In this document: positions 55,105 to 64,000 of the stretch, in pieces | Layout of the letters: each line of letters starts with the position of its first letter | Numbering within the stretch: the stretch's first letter is position 1 | Assembly (NCBI RefSeq): GCF_020715685.1 | Contig: NZ_CP085840.1 | Span: forward strand, 2,542,001 to 2,606,000 | Source of the DNA: Dermatobacter hominis | Lineage (GTDB): Bacteria > Actinomycetota > Acidimicrobiia > Acidimicrobiales > Microtrichaceae | Direction: 5' to 3' | DNA length: 64,000 bases | Notes under the pieces: model-generated | Told to the model about the DNA's origin: nothing | The model's database searches: none | What the model saw: only the letters and a program-made list of their open reading frames with translations | Program-made: the position numbers and the translations under genes

Positions 55105-55482
55105 TCAGCGGCGCGGGCGGTCCGAGTACCGGACGACCGCCTGGTTGAGCGGGACGAGGTCGCGGCGGTACTGGCGGTGGACCTCGTCGACGCGCTCGCT
55201 CGCCTCGGCGGCCAGGCGCTGGTTGCGGGCCTGGAGCTCGGCCACCACGGCCTCGAGCTCGAGCACGCGCTTCACGCCGGCGAGGTTGAGGCCCTCGTTG
55301 GTCAGCTCCTGGATGCGGCGGAGCTGGGCGATGTCGGCCTCGCTGTAGCGACGGCTGCCGCCGCTCGTCCGGCCCGGGTCCACCAGGCCCTTGCGCTCGT
55401 AGATGCGCAGCGTCTGCGGGTGGACCCCCGCGAGCTCGGCGGCGACCGAGATGACGTAGACGGCTTGGTGGTACTCGGGCAC
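55105..55482 (-). CDS. hspR: MerR-family heat-shock repressor HspR
   Basis: A 125-residue repressor. YVISVAAELAGVHPQTLRIY plus ERKGLVDPGRTSGGSRRYSE is the MerR winged-helix, and DIAQLRRIQELTNEGLNLAG with the following coiled coil (VKRVLELEAVVAELQARNQR) gives dimerisation. It is the last gene of dnaK-grpE-dnaJ-hspR, the standard actinobacterial arrangement in which HspR with DnaK represses its own operon and clpB. The GTG is 2 nt after dnaJ. Confidence 0.95.
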   Translation of the reverse strand: MPEYHQAVYVISVAAELAGVHPQTLRIYERKGLVDPGRTSGGSRRYSEADIAQLRRIQELTNEGLNLAGVKRVLELEAVVAELQARNQRLAAEASERVDEVHRQYRRDLVPLNQAVVRYSDRPRR

Positions 55483-55484
55483 GG

Positions 55485-56627
55485 TCAGGCCTCCAGGTGC
55501 GATCTGGGCGACGGCGCGGTCCGGGCGGCGGCCAGCGCCTCCAGCGCGGCGCGCTCCTCGTCGTTGACCTCGGTCGGGACGTCGATCTCGATCGTCACCA
55601 GCAGGTCGCCCGTGGACTTCGGCGTGGCCACGCCCTTGCCGCGCACGCGGAAGGTGCGGCCGCTGCGGGTGCCCGCGGGCACCCGGATCGTGACCGGCTC
55701 CTCGGAGAGGGTGGGCACGGTCACGTCCGCGCCGAGGGCGGCCTCGGGGTAGGTCACCGGCACGGTGAGCGTCAGGTTGTCGCCGTCGCGCCCGAACATC
55801 GGGTGCGGCTCGACCTGGACGCGCACGTAGAGGTCGCCGTCGGGGCCGCCGTTGGCGCCGGCGCCGCCGCGGCCCTTGACCCGGATGCGCTGGCCGTCGC
55901 GCACCCCCTGCGGGATGCGCACCTTGACCTGCCGGGGCCGGCGGACCGAGCCGAGGCCGCTGCACGTCGGGCAGGGCGACTCGATGATGCGGCCGCGACC
56001 GCCGCAACGGGGGCACGGCGAGCTGAAGGAGAAGAATCCCTGGTCCTCGGCGACGGCGCCGGTGCCGTTGCAGTCGGGGCACACGAGGGGCGCGGTGCCG
56101 ACCGCGGCGCCGCTGCCGAAGCAGTCGGGGCAGCGGACGTCGGAGACCACGTTGACCGTCGTGGTGGCGCCCCGCGCCGCGTCGTCGAAGGTCATCGTGA
56201 GCGTCGCCTCGATGTCGGTGCCCCGTCGCGGACCGGTGCTCGCGGCCTGGGGACCGCCGCCGCCCTGCCGGCCCCTGGTGAACAGGTTGCCGATCAGGTC
56301 GGAGAGGTCCGAGGCCTCGAACCGCGCGCCGCCGGCGCCGCCGAAGCCGCCCGGGCCGAACCCGCCGAAGCCGTTGGCCCCGACGGGCCCCATGCGGCGG
56401 ACCTCGTCGTACTGCTGGCGCTTCTCGGGGTCGCCGACCACCTCGTAGGCGGACGACACCTCCTTGAAGCGCTCCTCTGCGACCGGGTCGTCAGGGTTCG
56501 CGTCCGGGTGCAGCTGGCGCGCCAGCTTCCGGTAGGCCTTCGTGATGTCCTTCTGGTCCGCGGTCTCCGCGACGCCGAGGACGGCGTAGTAGTCCTTCTC
56601 GAACCACTCGCGCTGGGGCGACGACAC
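55485..56627 (-). CDS. dnaJ: Chaperone DnaJ
   Basis: A 380-residue type I J-protein. The J domain has DYYAVLGVAETADQKDITKA and the HPD motif in ARQLHPDANPDDP, then a Gly/Phe-rich linker (GANGFGGFGPGGFGGAGG). Four zinc repeats are CPDCFGSG, CPDCNGTG, CPRCGGRG and CPTCSGLG, followed by the C-terminal substrate domain. The chosen GTG (VSSPQREWFEK) lies 5 nt after grpE; a CTG three codons upstream is possible. Confidence 0.96.
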   Translation of the reverse strand: MSSPQREWFEKDYYAVLGVAETADQKDITKAYRKLARQLHPDANPDDPVAEERFKEVSSAYEVVGDPEKRQQYDEVRRMGPVGANGFGGFGPGGFGGAGGARFEASDLSDLIGNLFTRGRQGGGGPQAASTGPRRGTDIEATLTMTFDDAARGATTTVNVVSDVRCPDCFGSGAAVGTAPLVCPDCNGTGAVAEDQGFFSFSSPCPRCGGRGRIIESPCPTCSGLGSVRRPRQVKVRIPQGVRDGQRIRVKGRGGAGANGGPDGDLYVRVQVEPHPMFGRDGDNLTLTVPVTYPEAALGADVTVPTLSEEPVTIRVPAGTRSGRTFRVRGKGVATPKSTGDLLVTIEIDVPTEVNDEERAALEALAAARTAPSPRSHLEA

Positions 56628-56632
56628 GTCGG

Positions 56633-57240
56633 TCAGCCCTTCACCTTGACCATCGCCGGCCGCACCACGTGGTCGTTCCACAGGTAGCCGGCGCGGAGCA
56701 CCTCAACGACGACGGACTCGCCGTCGCCCTCCTCGTGCATGACGGCCTCGTGGACGTTCGGGTCGAACTCCACGTCGGTGTCGGCGACCTTCACCAGGCC
56801 GCGCTTGGTCAGGGTCGACTCCAGCTGCGACTGGACGGGGGCCACGTCGGTGTGGCCCTGGGCCAGCGCGGCGTCGCAGGCGTCGAGCACGGGGAGGAGG
56901 TCGCGGACGAGCTCCACCGCCGCGAGGGCGCGCTGCTCGGCGCGCTGGACCTCGACGCGGCGCTTGTAGTTGTCGAAGTCGGCCTTCACGCGCTGCACGA
57001 GGTCGCGCAGCTCGTCGCGCTCGGTCTCGACCCGCTGGGCGAACTCGACGGCCTCGACGACGGCCTCCTCGGCGCTCTGGCCGAGGTCGTCCGCGCCGGC
57101 GGCCGCGAGGTCAAGGTCGACGTCGACCCGATCCGCGATCTCCTCGGCGGTCAGGCCGTCGGTGGAGAGGTCGTCCTCGACGACCTCTCCCACCGCGACC
57201 TCGTCGTCGGACGGGTAGCCAGCGGCTCCGGCGTTGGAGC

Positions 57241-57244
<4 letters not shown>
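56633..57244 (-). CDS. grpE: Nucleotide exchange factor GrpE
   Basis: A 203-residue exchange factor for DnaK. An acidic N-terminal tail precedes the long dimerising helix ([40 protein letters not shown]) and the C-terminal beta domain [20 protein letters not shown] with [19 protein letters not shown]. The GTG overlaps the dnaK stop by 4 nt. Length and order are typical. Confidence 0.96.
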
Positions 57245-59088
<1,844 letters not shown>

Positions 59089-59539
59089 GTGGGGGTCTCG
59101 CTTTCTGTCTCTCTTGGAGAATGAGGCTCTTGCTCTCTCGGAGGACGAGGCTCGGGGAGGGCTCGAGGTTCCGGTGGGACGCGGCTCCGGCGGAGCCCGC
59201 CGCCGGAGGGGCGGCGTGTCGCTGTCGTGTGGTTCGGAGCGGCCGGTCCGACCGGGTGTGCGATGTGCGGGGGACCTGCTCGCCTGGGGCTCAGGCTAGA
59301 GGGGGTTCCGGCCATCGGGGCCACTCGTGACAGATCGCAGTGTAACAAAGTTGAGCGTTGCGTTATCAGGTCGACGCCGGATGCGGCGGATCTGCTGACG
59401 GGACGCTCAGGATCTGGCCCCGCCCCCGTGCCGATCCGGGACGTGCGAGCCCGCGACGGCGTGAACCCGTCTCCGGATCTGGGGCGCGCCGGATCAGGGC
59501 CGCTCCGGATCAGGGTCGCGCCGGATGGGGCGTCCCGGA
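59089..59539. other. Non-coding dnaK upstream region
   Basis: This 451-nt stretch has no gene I can support. Nearest dnaK is a ~240-nt leader with GAGGCTC repeated twice and several GC hairpins. A TACACT hexamer (minus strand, 59339-59344) is the best -10 candidate, next to an HspR-like site. Beyond 59370 the sequence is rich in CCGGATC repeats. Confidence 0.55.
59350..59370 (-). promoter_or_regulatory. Degenerate HspR (HAIR) site upstream of dnaK
   Basis: The minus strand reads CCTGATA, 7 nt, GCTCAAC. The right half matches five of seven HAIR bases, the left four. CAACTTTGTT at its 3' end is shared exactly with the clpB site, supporting common regulation. Confidence 0.45.
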
Positions 59540-59545
59540 TCAGGG
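59471..59545. repeat. Short direct repeats of a CCGGATC(A/T)GGG unit
   Basis: At least five imperfect copies of a ~14-bp unit, for example GCGCCGGATCAGGG and GCTCCGGATCAGGG, lie 14-16 bp apart. The last copy includes the stop codon of the glycosyltransferase gene. No spacer diversity as in CRISPR; more like a slippage array or terminal regulatory repeats. Confidence 0.6.
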
Positions 59546-60604
59546 GGTGAAGGTGCCCTCGCGGCGCAGGCGGTCGAGCGGCAGCCGTCCCAGCGCCCGA
59601 CGCGCGTGCTCGTTCACCGACCGCACGGCCCGGAACCCGCGGTCCCCGGCCGCCCGCAGCGACCACGCGGCGGCACCGAGGCGCCAGTAGTCGCCGGAGC
59701 GTCGCACCTCGGGAGCGTGGCGGGCGGCGGAGCGCCGGTAGGCCAGGGCGCGCGGGGCGTCGCGGAGGTCGGCGAGGCTGTGCCACGCCAGCACGATCTC
59801 GGCGCGGGCGGTCGCCTGCGGGCGCAGCGCCTGGCGCTCGGGCGGCTGGTCGAGGAACACCGTGTCGAGGAAGTGGTCGTAGGCCGCGTGCAACGACTCG
59901 GGGTTCGACGACGAGTTCGTGTCGTGGCGCCGGTGGTGGGCGAGCACCTCGGGGACCACGGCGACCGGGTACGACGACGCGATCCGGACCCACATCTCCC
60001 AGTCCTCGACGTCGATGGGGAACCGGTCCCGGTTGACCGCGAAGTCGCCGACGTCGTCGAACACCGCCCGGCGGACGACCGCACCCGAGCACGCGACCGG
60101 GTTGCGCGTCACGAAGCGCTCCCAGACGTCGCCCTCCCACGTCGAGACCGTGGCCCGGCCGTTGGGCCGGCCCTCGGCGTCGATGACGTCCCAGCCGCTG
60201 TAGGCCATGCCGACGCGCTCGTCGTCGAAGCAGGCCACGAGGCGGGAGAGGAAGTCGGGCTCCCAGGTGTCGTCGGAGTCGAGGAAGGCGACCAGCTCGC
60301 CGGTCGACTCGGCGATCCCGGTGTTGCGCGCCGCCGACGGCCCGGCGTTGTCCTGGCGGACCAGCCGGAGCCGAGGGTCGTCCTGGGCGGCGACCCAGCC
60401 GGCCAGGTCGTCGGTGCCGCCGTCGTCGACGAGCACGAGCTCGAGGTCGCGGTGGTCCTGGCCGAGGATCGAGGCGACCGTCTCGGGCAGGTAGGGCAGC
60501 GAGTTGTAGCAGGGCACGACGACCGACACGGCGACGTCGCGCCCGCGCCCGGACGAGCGCGCTGCGGCGCGCTCCGGCGCCTCCGACGAGGTCACGCTGC
60601 CCAC
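59540..60604 (-). CDS. Family 2 glycosyltransferase
   Basis: A 354-residue GT-A enzyme. [20 protein letters not shown] starts the nucleotide-sugar fold, [11 protein letters not shown] and [20 protein letters not shown] carry the metal-binding acids, and [20 protein letters not shown] supplies the likely catalytic ED pair. The C-terminal ~100 residues are helical and basic. Acceptor unknown; surface polysaccharide synthesis is likely. Start is GTG 60604; a second GTG three codons later is possible. Confidence 0.9.
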   Translation of the reverse strand: MGSVTSSEAPERAAARSSGRGRDVAVSVVVPCYNSLPYLPETVASILGQDHRDLELVLVDDGGTDDLAGWVAAQDDPRLRLVRQDNAGPSAARNTGIAESTGELVAFLDSDDTWEPDFLSRLVACFDDERVGMAYSGWDVIDAEGRPNGRATVSTWEGDVWERFVTRNPVACSGAVVRRAVFDDVGDFAVNRDRFPIDVEDWEMWVRIASSYPVAVVPEVLAHHRRHDTNSSSNPESLHAAYDHFLDTVFLDQPPERQALRPQATARAEIVLAWHSLADLRDAPRALAYRRSAARHAPEVRRSGDYWRLGAAAWSLRAAGDRGFRAVRSVNEHARRALGRLPLDRLRREGTFTP

Positions 60605-60749
60605 CCGGCGTCCACGGAGCGGAGTGTACCGAGGGGCCGGGAAGCGCCCTCAGACCGCCGCCCGTGTGGCGACGGGCGGCGGCGCTGCGCCACCATCGGC
60701 GCCAGCGCGCCCGCCGCGGGGCGTCGACGCTCGGCCCACGGGAGACGAC

Positions 60750-61511
60750 ATGCACCAGCTCGTACTGCTCCGCCACGGCGAGAGCGAGTGGAACAAGCTC
60801 AACCTCTTCACCGGCTGGTACGACTGCGATCTGACCGAGGCGGGCCGGGCCGAGGCCGCCGCCGCCGGCGCCATGCTCACCGACGCCGGCATCGCCCCGG
60901 ACGTCGTGCACACCTCGGTGCAGATCCGGGCGATCCGCACGGCGAACCTGGCGCTCGACGCGATGGACCGGCTGTGGATCCCCGTCCGGCGCAGCTGGCG
61001 GCTCAACGAGCGCCACTACGGCGACCTCACCGGGCGCAACAAGAAGGAGACGGCGGAGAAGTACGGCGACGACCAGGTGCTGGTCTGGCGCCGCAGCTAC
61101 GACGTCCCGCCGCCGCCGATCGCCGCCGACAACCCCAGCAACCCGAACGACGACCCGCGCTACGCGGCGCTCCCGCCCGAGCTGGTGCCGACGGCGGAGT
61201 GCCTGGCCGACGTCGTCGACCGGATGCTCCCCTACTGGTACGACTCGATCGTGCCCGACCTCGCCGCGGGGAGCACGGTCCTGGTCGCCGCCCACGGCAA
61301 CTCGCTGCGGGCGCTGGTGAAGCACCTGCTCGACATCTCCGACGACGAGATCACCGGGCTCAACATCCCGACCGGCGTGCCGCTGGCGTTCGAGCTCGAC
61401 GACGAGTTCCGCCCGGCCGAGGACAAGCCGATCGAGGAGCGCTACCTCATGGACGAGGCCGCGGTGCGGGCCAAGGCCGAGGCCGTGGCCCAGCAGGCGA
61501 GCGGCGGCTGA
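60750..61511 (+). CDS. gpmA: 2,3-bisphosphoglycerate-dependent phosphoglycerate mutase
   Basis: A 253-residue glycolytic mutase. [20 protein letters not shown] contains the phospho-acceptor histidine, [20 protein letters not shown] and [20 protein letters not shown] complete the active site. The length is typical of the dPGM family. GGGAGACGAC precedes the ATG. The 3' end, including the stop, is partly duplicated downstream. It converges on the ParA-like gene. Confidence 0.97.
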   Translation: MHQLVLLRHGESEWNKLNLFTGWYDCDLTEAGRAEAAAAGAMLTDAGIAPDVVHTSVQIRAIRTANLALDAMDRLWIPVRRSWRLNERHYGDLTGRNKKETAEKYGDDQVLVWRRSYDVPPPPIAADNPSNPNDDPRYAALPPELVPTAECLADVVDRMLPYWYDSIVPDLAAGSTVLVAAHGNSLRALVKHLLDISDDEITGLNIPTGVPLAFELDDEFRPAEDKPIEERYLMDEAAVRAKAEAVAQQASGG

Positions 61512-61542
61512 GCGGGGAGCGGAGCAGGCGAGCGGCGGCTGA
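61492..61542 (+). repeat. Duplication of the gpmA 3' end
   Basis: The 20-nt sequence at 61492-61511, which includes the gpmA stop, recurs exactly at 61523-61542 with a 31-bp period. This looks like a tandem duplication of the last codons and stop. Confidence 0.8.
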
Positions 61543-61546
61543 CCTG

Positions 61547-61600
61547 CCGCTCTGTCACGCCTGGCGGTGCCGAACGGCACCGTGAGCCGGGACAGAGCGG
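61547..61600. terminator. Large nested hairpin between convergent gpmA and ParA-like genes
   Basis: An outer 10-bp stem (CCGCTCTGTC with GACAGAGCGG) encloses an inner 8-bp stem CGGTGCCG-AA-CGGCACCG. It sits between two convergent genes and can terminate both. Confidence 0.65.
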
Positions 61601-61618
61601 GGTGGGGCCGCCGCCCGG

Positions 61619-62422
61619 TCAGCCGACGTCGGCGGACTGCGCGGCGATCGAGGTGAGGTCGATCACCGAGCCGGCCGGCGGGGCCAGGTCGAGCCGGTCC
61701 TCGACCTCGGCCCACAGGCGCCGGTAGGCGACCGCGGCCAGGTTGAGCGGCGAGGCCAGCACGGCCGGGATCTGCTCCATGCCCATGCGCTCGACCGACG
61801 ACGACACCGGGACGGCGCTGAGCGCGAACCGCTGGTCGGCGCGCACCTGGGCCACGACCTGCCGGTGCAGGACCTTGCGCTCGTCGATCATCGACAGGAA
61901 CGCGAGCAGCGGCAGGCCCGGGCGGTGGACGTCGACGAACTCCTGCAGCTGGTCGAGGCTGCGGACCGACAGCGGGGCCGGGACGACGGGCGCGAGCACC
62001 AGGTCCGTGGCGGCGACGACCGACTCGGTCACGATGCCGAGGCCCGGAGCGCAGTCGAGGATCACGACGTCGTAGGTGCGGTCCAGCGGGCGGAGCAGCT
62101 TGCGGATCACGCGGTCGGGCCACCGGCGCGCCGACAGCACGGTGTCGACGACCCGGAACGACGGGTCCGCGGGGAGCAGGTCGAGCCGGAGGTGGTCGGT
62201 GGTGCGGATGAAGGTGTCGAGTCCCCGCTTCCCGCCGAGCAGGCGTACCGCGCCGCCCTTGACCTTGGCCCGGGCCCGGTAGCAGTGGGTCGCCGCGCCC
62301 TGGGGGTCGAGGTCCCACAGCAGCGTCCGGTAGCCCGCGGCGGACGAGAGCATGGCCAGGTTGACCGCGGCAGCGGTCTTGCCCACCCCACCCTTCGCTC
62401 CCGCGACGGCGACGACCCTCAT
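61619..62422 (-). CDS. ParA-family ATPase (orphan)
   Basis: A 267-residue P-loop protein. RVVAVAGAKGGVGKTAAAVN is the deviant Walker A (KGGVGKT), LLWDLDPQGAATHCY the Walker A' region and YDVVILDCAPGLGIVTESVV Walker B. The C-terminal third is less conserved. No parB or parS lies nearby, so a role in positioning another cargo or as a regulatory ATPase is more likely than chromosome segregation. AGGGAG precedes the ATG. Confidence 0.85.
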   Translation of the reverse strand: MRVVAVAGAKGGVGKTAAAVNLAMLSSAAGYRTLLWDLDPQGAATHCYRARAKVKGGAVRLLGGKRGLDTFIRTTDHLRLDLLPADPSFRVVDTVLSARRWPDRVIRKLLRPLDRTYDVVILDCAPGLGIVTESVVAATDLVLAPVVPAPLSVRSLDQLQEFVDVHRPGLPLLAFLSMIDERKVLHRQVVAQVRADQRFALSAVPVSSSVERMGMEQIPAVLASPLNLAAVAYRRLWAEVEDRLDLAPPAGSVIDLTSIAAQSADVG

Positions 62423-62623
62423 CCAACGCTCCCTGCTCGATCCGAGCTCACCTGCCCGCCGGCGCACCCTGACCGCCTCGCTGCGGCGGAGCGGGGCGGG
62501 CGACGGCCGGAGCACGTGGTGCTCCCCAACGGCCCCCATTCAACCCGACCCGGGAGGGGCGCGCCGCGATCCCGGCCGGCGGCGGGCGCCCGCGATGGGC
62601 GACGCGGGGCGAGCGCCGGACCA

Positions 62624-62629
62624 TAGGCT
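62624..62629 (+). promoter_or_regulatory. Leaderless -10 hexamer for the cNMP-binding protein
   Basis: TAGGCT is followed by 7 nt and the GTG start. Confidence 0.5.
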
Positions 62630-62636
62630 CGCCCGC

Positions 62637-63056
62637 GTGTCGCAGCTCACGGACCACCTCCTGCGCATCCCCCTGTTCTCGGGGTGCTCGCCCAAGGACC
62701 TCGAGCGGCTGGCCCGGGCCACCGACGAGGTGACGCTCGACGCCGGGACGACGCTGACCCGCCAGGGCGACATCGGCCGCGAGGCCTTCGTGCTCCTCAG
62801 CGGCGAGGCCGAGGTGCAGCGCGACGGTGCGACCGTCGCCCGCGTGGGCCCCGGCAGCGTGATCGGCGAGCTGGCGCTGCTCGACGGCGGGCCCCGGTCC
62901 GCGACCGTGGTCGCCACCACGCCGGTCGAGGTGCTGGTGCTCACCCGGCCCGCGTTCAACGGCGTGCTCGACGAGATCCCGACGCTGGCCCACCGGCTCC
63001 TGGTCGCGCTCGCCCGGCGGCTCCGCGCGGCCGAGGACCTGACGCACCTGAACTGA
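62637..63056 (+). CDS. Stand-alone cyclic-nucleotide-binding domain protein
   Basis: A 139-residue protein that is one Crp-type beta-roll: LLRIPLFSGCSPKDLERLAR, LDAGTTLTRQGDIGREAFVL, and the phosphate cassette region GSVIGELALLDGGPRSATVV (GEL...RSA). It ends after the C helix with no DNA-binding domain, so it is not a complete transcription factor. It may sense cAMP or another ligand and act through a partner. GTG start. Confidence 0.88.
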   Translation: MSQLTDHLLRIPLFSGCSPKDLERLARATDEVTLDAGTTLTRQGDIGREAFVLLSGEAEVQRDGATVARVGPGSVIGELALLDGGPRSATVVATTPVEVLVLTRPAFNGVLDEIPTLAHRLLVALARRLRAAEDLTHLN

Positions 63057-63147
63057 GCCCGGCTCGATCTGCGGTCCCCGGACCGCTCTGACGACCCGTC
63101 AGGACTTCACGGAGGCCACGACCCGCCGACTAGGTTCCAGATCGTCT

Positions 63148-64000
63148 ATGAGCGCCACCGACACCACCACCGACGCCGAACACCGAACCGACGACGCCGC
63201 ACCGGTGCCGGGTCCGAAGCGGCTCCAGCCGCACCAGATCTCGATCCTGATCGGCATCGTGATCGCGCTGATCACGGTCGGCTCGGGCATCGCCGCGTCG
63301 ACGCTGCAGTTCCACGACGACGCCGAGGTGCAGCGCGAGGTCTTCGGGGGCATCCCGGGGGCGCTCAAGTTCGCGTTCTACGTGGTCATCCCGATCATGT
63401 TCATCTTCGGTGCGGTCATGTTCGCCAACCGGGTCCGGAACTGGGAGCGCGGCGCCCCCGACCGCCGGTCGATCACGCCGAAGAACGCCAAGAAGCGCCT
63501 CGAGCGGCTGCGTGCCGGCCTCTACATGCAGACCCTGCTGCGCGACCCCGCCGCCGGGATCATGCACTCCATGATCTACTTCGGCTTCCTGGTGCTCCTG
63601 GCGGTCACCTCGATCCTGGAGCTCAACCACCAGCTCCCCGAGTCGCTGAAGTTCCTGAACGGCAAGGTCTACGAGGCCTTCTCGTTCATCGGTGACCTGG
63701 GCGGCGCGGTGTTCGTCATCGGCGTGACCTGGGCGATCGTGCGCCGCTACATCCAGCGCCCGTACCGGATCCGCATCAAGTCCAAGCCCGAGCACGCGGT
63801 CATCCTCGGCATCCTCTTCGCAATCGGGGTGACGGGCTTCCTGGCCGAGGGCTTCCGCATCGCCGAGACGGACTTCCCGAGCTTCGAGAAGTGGAGCTTC
63901 ATCGGCTACCCGCTGGCGCTCGCGCTGCAGAACGTGCCCGACCTCGACACCTGGCACCAGGTCGCCTGGACGGTCCACGTGCTCACGTTCGTGGCCTTCC
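63148..64000 (+). CDS. Membrane Fe-S oxidoreductase, N-terminal part (EtfD-like)
   Basis: The gene runs off the right edge after 284 codons. The translation begins MSATDTTTDAEHRTDDAAPV, then has hydrophobic segments including ISILIGIVIALITVGSGIAA, FYVVIPIMFIFGAVMFANRV and HAVILGILFAIGVTGFLAEG. MHSMIYFGFLVLLAVTSILE resembles the NarI-like cytochrome b part of heterodisulfide-reductase-type (Fe-S)-binding proteins. Mycobacterial Rv0338c (EtfD), a dehydrogenase partner of electron-transfer flavoprotein, has this architecture. The Fe-S domains are outside the window, so the call is moderate. A TAGGTT hexamer lies 11 nt before ATG. Confidence 0.7.
   Translation, partial: MSATDTTTDAEHRTDDAAPVPGPKRLQPHQISILIGIVIALITVGSGIAASTLQFHDDAEVQREVFGGIPGALKFAFYVVIPIMFIFGAVMFANRVRNWERGAPDRRSITPKNAKKRLERLRAGLYMQTLLRDPAAGIMHSMIYFGFLVLLAVTSILELNHQLPESLKFLNGKVYEAFSFIGDLGGAVFVIGVTWAIVRRYIQRPYRIRIKSKPEHAVILGILFAIGVTGFLAEGFRIAETDFPSFEKWSFIGYPLALALQNVPDLDTWHQVAWTVHVLTFVAF

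Noticed and set aside
59471-59545. CRISPR array
   Set aside because: Units are too short (14-16 bp), lack unique spacers and no cas genes are nearby.

Overview
The window is a very GC-rich (roughly 70% or more by eye) actinobacterial chromosome segment. Frequent GTG starts, paired ClpS-DUF2017 genes, an HspR-type dnaK operon, a SigK/RskA pair, a caa3-type oxidase and a heterodisulfide-reductase-like membrane Fe-S protein (EtfD-like) together suggest a member of the class Acidimicrobiia (Iamia/Ilumatobacter-like). That placement is inference; no rRNA is present. The region is ordinary core chromosome: I see no IS element, prophage, integrase or CRISPR array.

Layout. 1-3.5 kb: 5' end of pdxH, a CLC-F type fluoride antiporter behind a fluoride riboswitch, serS and a VOC protein. 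3.6-7.7 kb: a SigK regulon block, with a fasciclin lipoprotein and a membrane molybdopterin oxidoreductase diverging from sigK-rskA. Both directions carry SigK-like promoters at identical geometry. 7.7-20.6 kb: a HAD phosphatase, an ABC exporter, and a large cytochrome oxidase locus. One operon encodes a ligand-less subunit I paralogue, a degenerate subunit III paralogue and a CtaF-like protein, followed by the canonical ctaC, ctaD, ctaE and subunit IV; ctaB and ctaA lie beside it. Then come clpS, DUF2017, a membrane HExxH protein and tRNA-Glu, tRNA-Asp and tRNA-Phe.

22.9-29.6 kb: HAD hydrolase and malic enzyme, MarR plus hemerythrin-like protein with a perfect operator palindrome between them, pyrE, a secreted intradiol dioxygenase with an uncharacterised partner, and pirin. 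29.7-47.7 kb: eleven purine genes (purM, F, L, Q, S, C, B, E, K, D, A), often with 4-nt overlaps, interrupted by gluQ, a repeat-containing lipoprotein, two small genes and a thioesterase. 47.8-51.3 kb: an acyltransferase and two polytopic membrane proteins, probably envelope-related. 51.4-59.1 kb: the heat-shock block clpB, SGNH hydrolase, hspR, dnaJ, grpE, dnaK. 59.5-64 kb: a glycosyltransferase, gpmA, an orphan ParA ATPase, a stand-alone cyclic-nucleotide-binding domain protein and the start of an EtfD-like gene.

A recurring regulatory feature is the arrangement TANNNT, 6-8 nt, then ATG/GTG directly upstream of many genes, which implies leaderless mRNAs. In three cases the TAG stop codon of the preceding gene forms the first three bases of the -10 hexamer of the next. 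The most unusual protein-level observation is the pseudo-oxidase set at 14.5-17.6 kb, in which every canonical heme and CuB ligand of subunit I is replaced although the fold-level alignment is clear.
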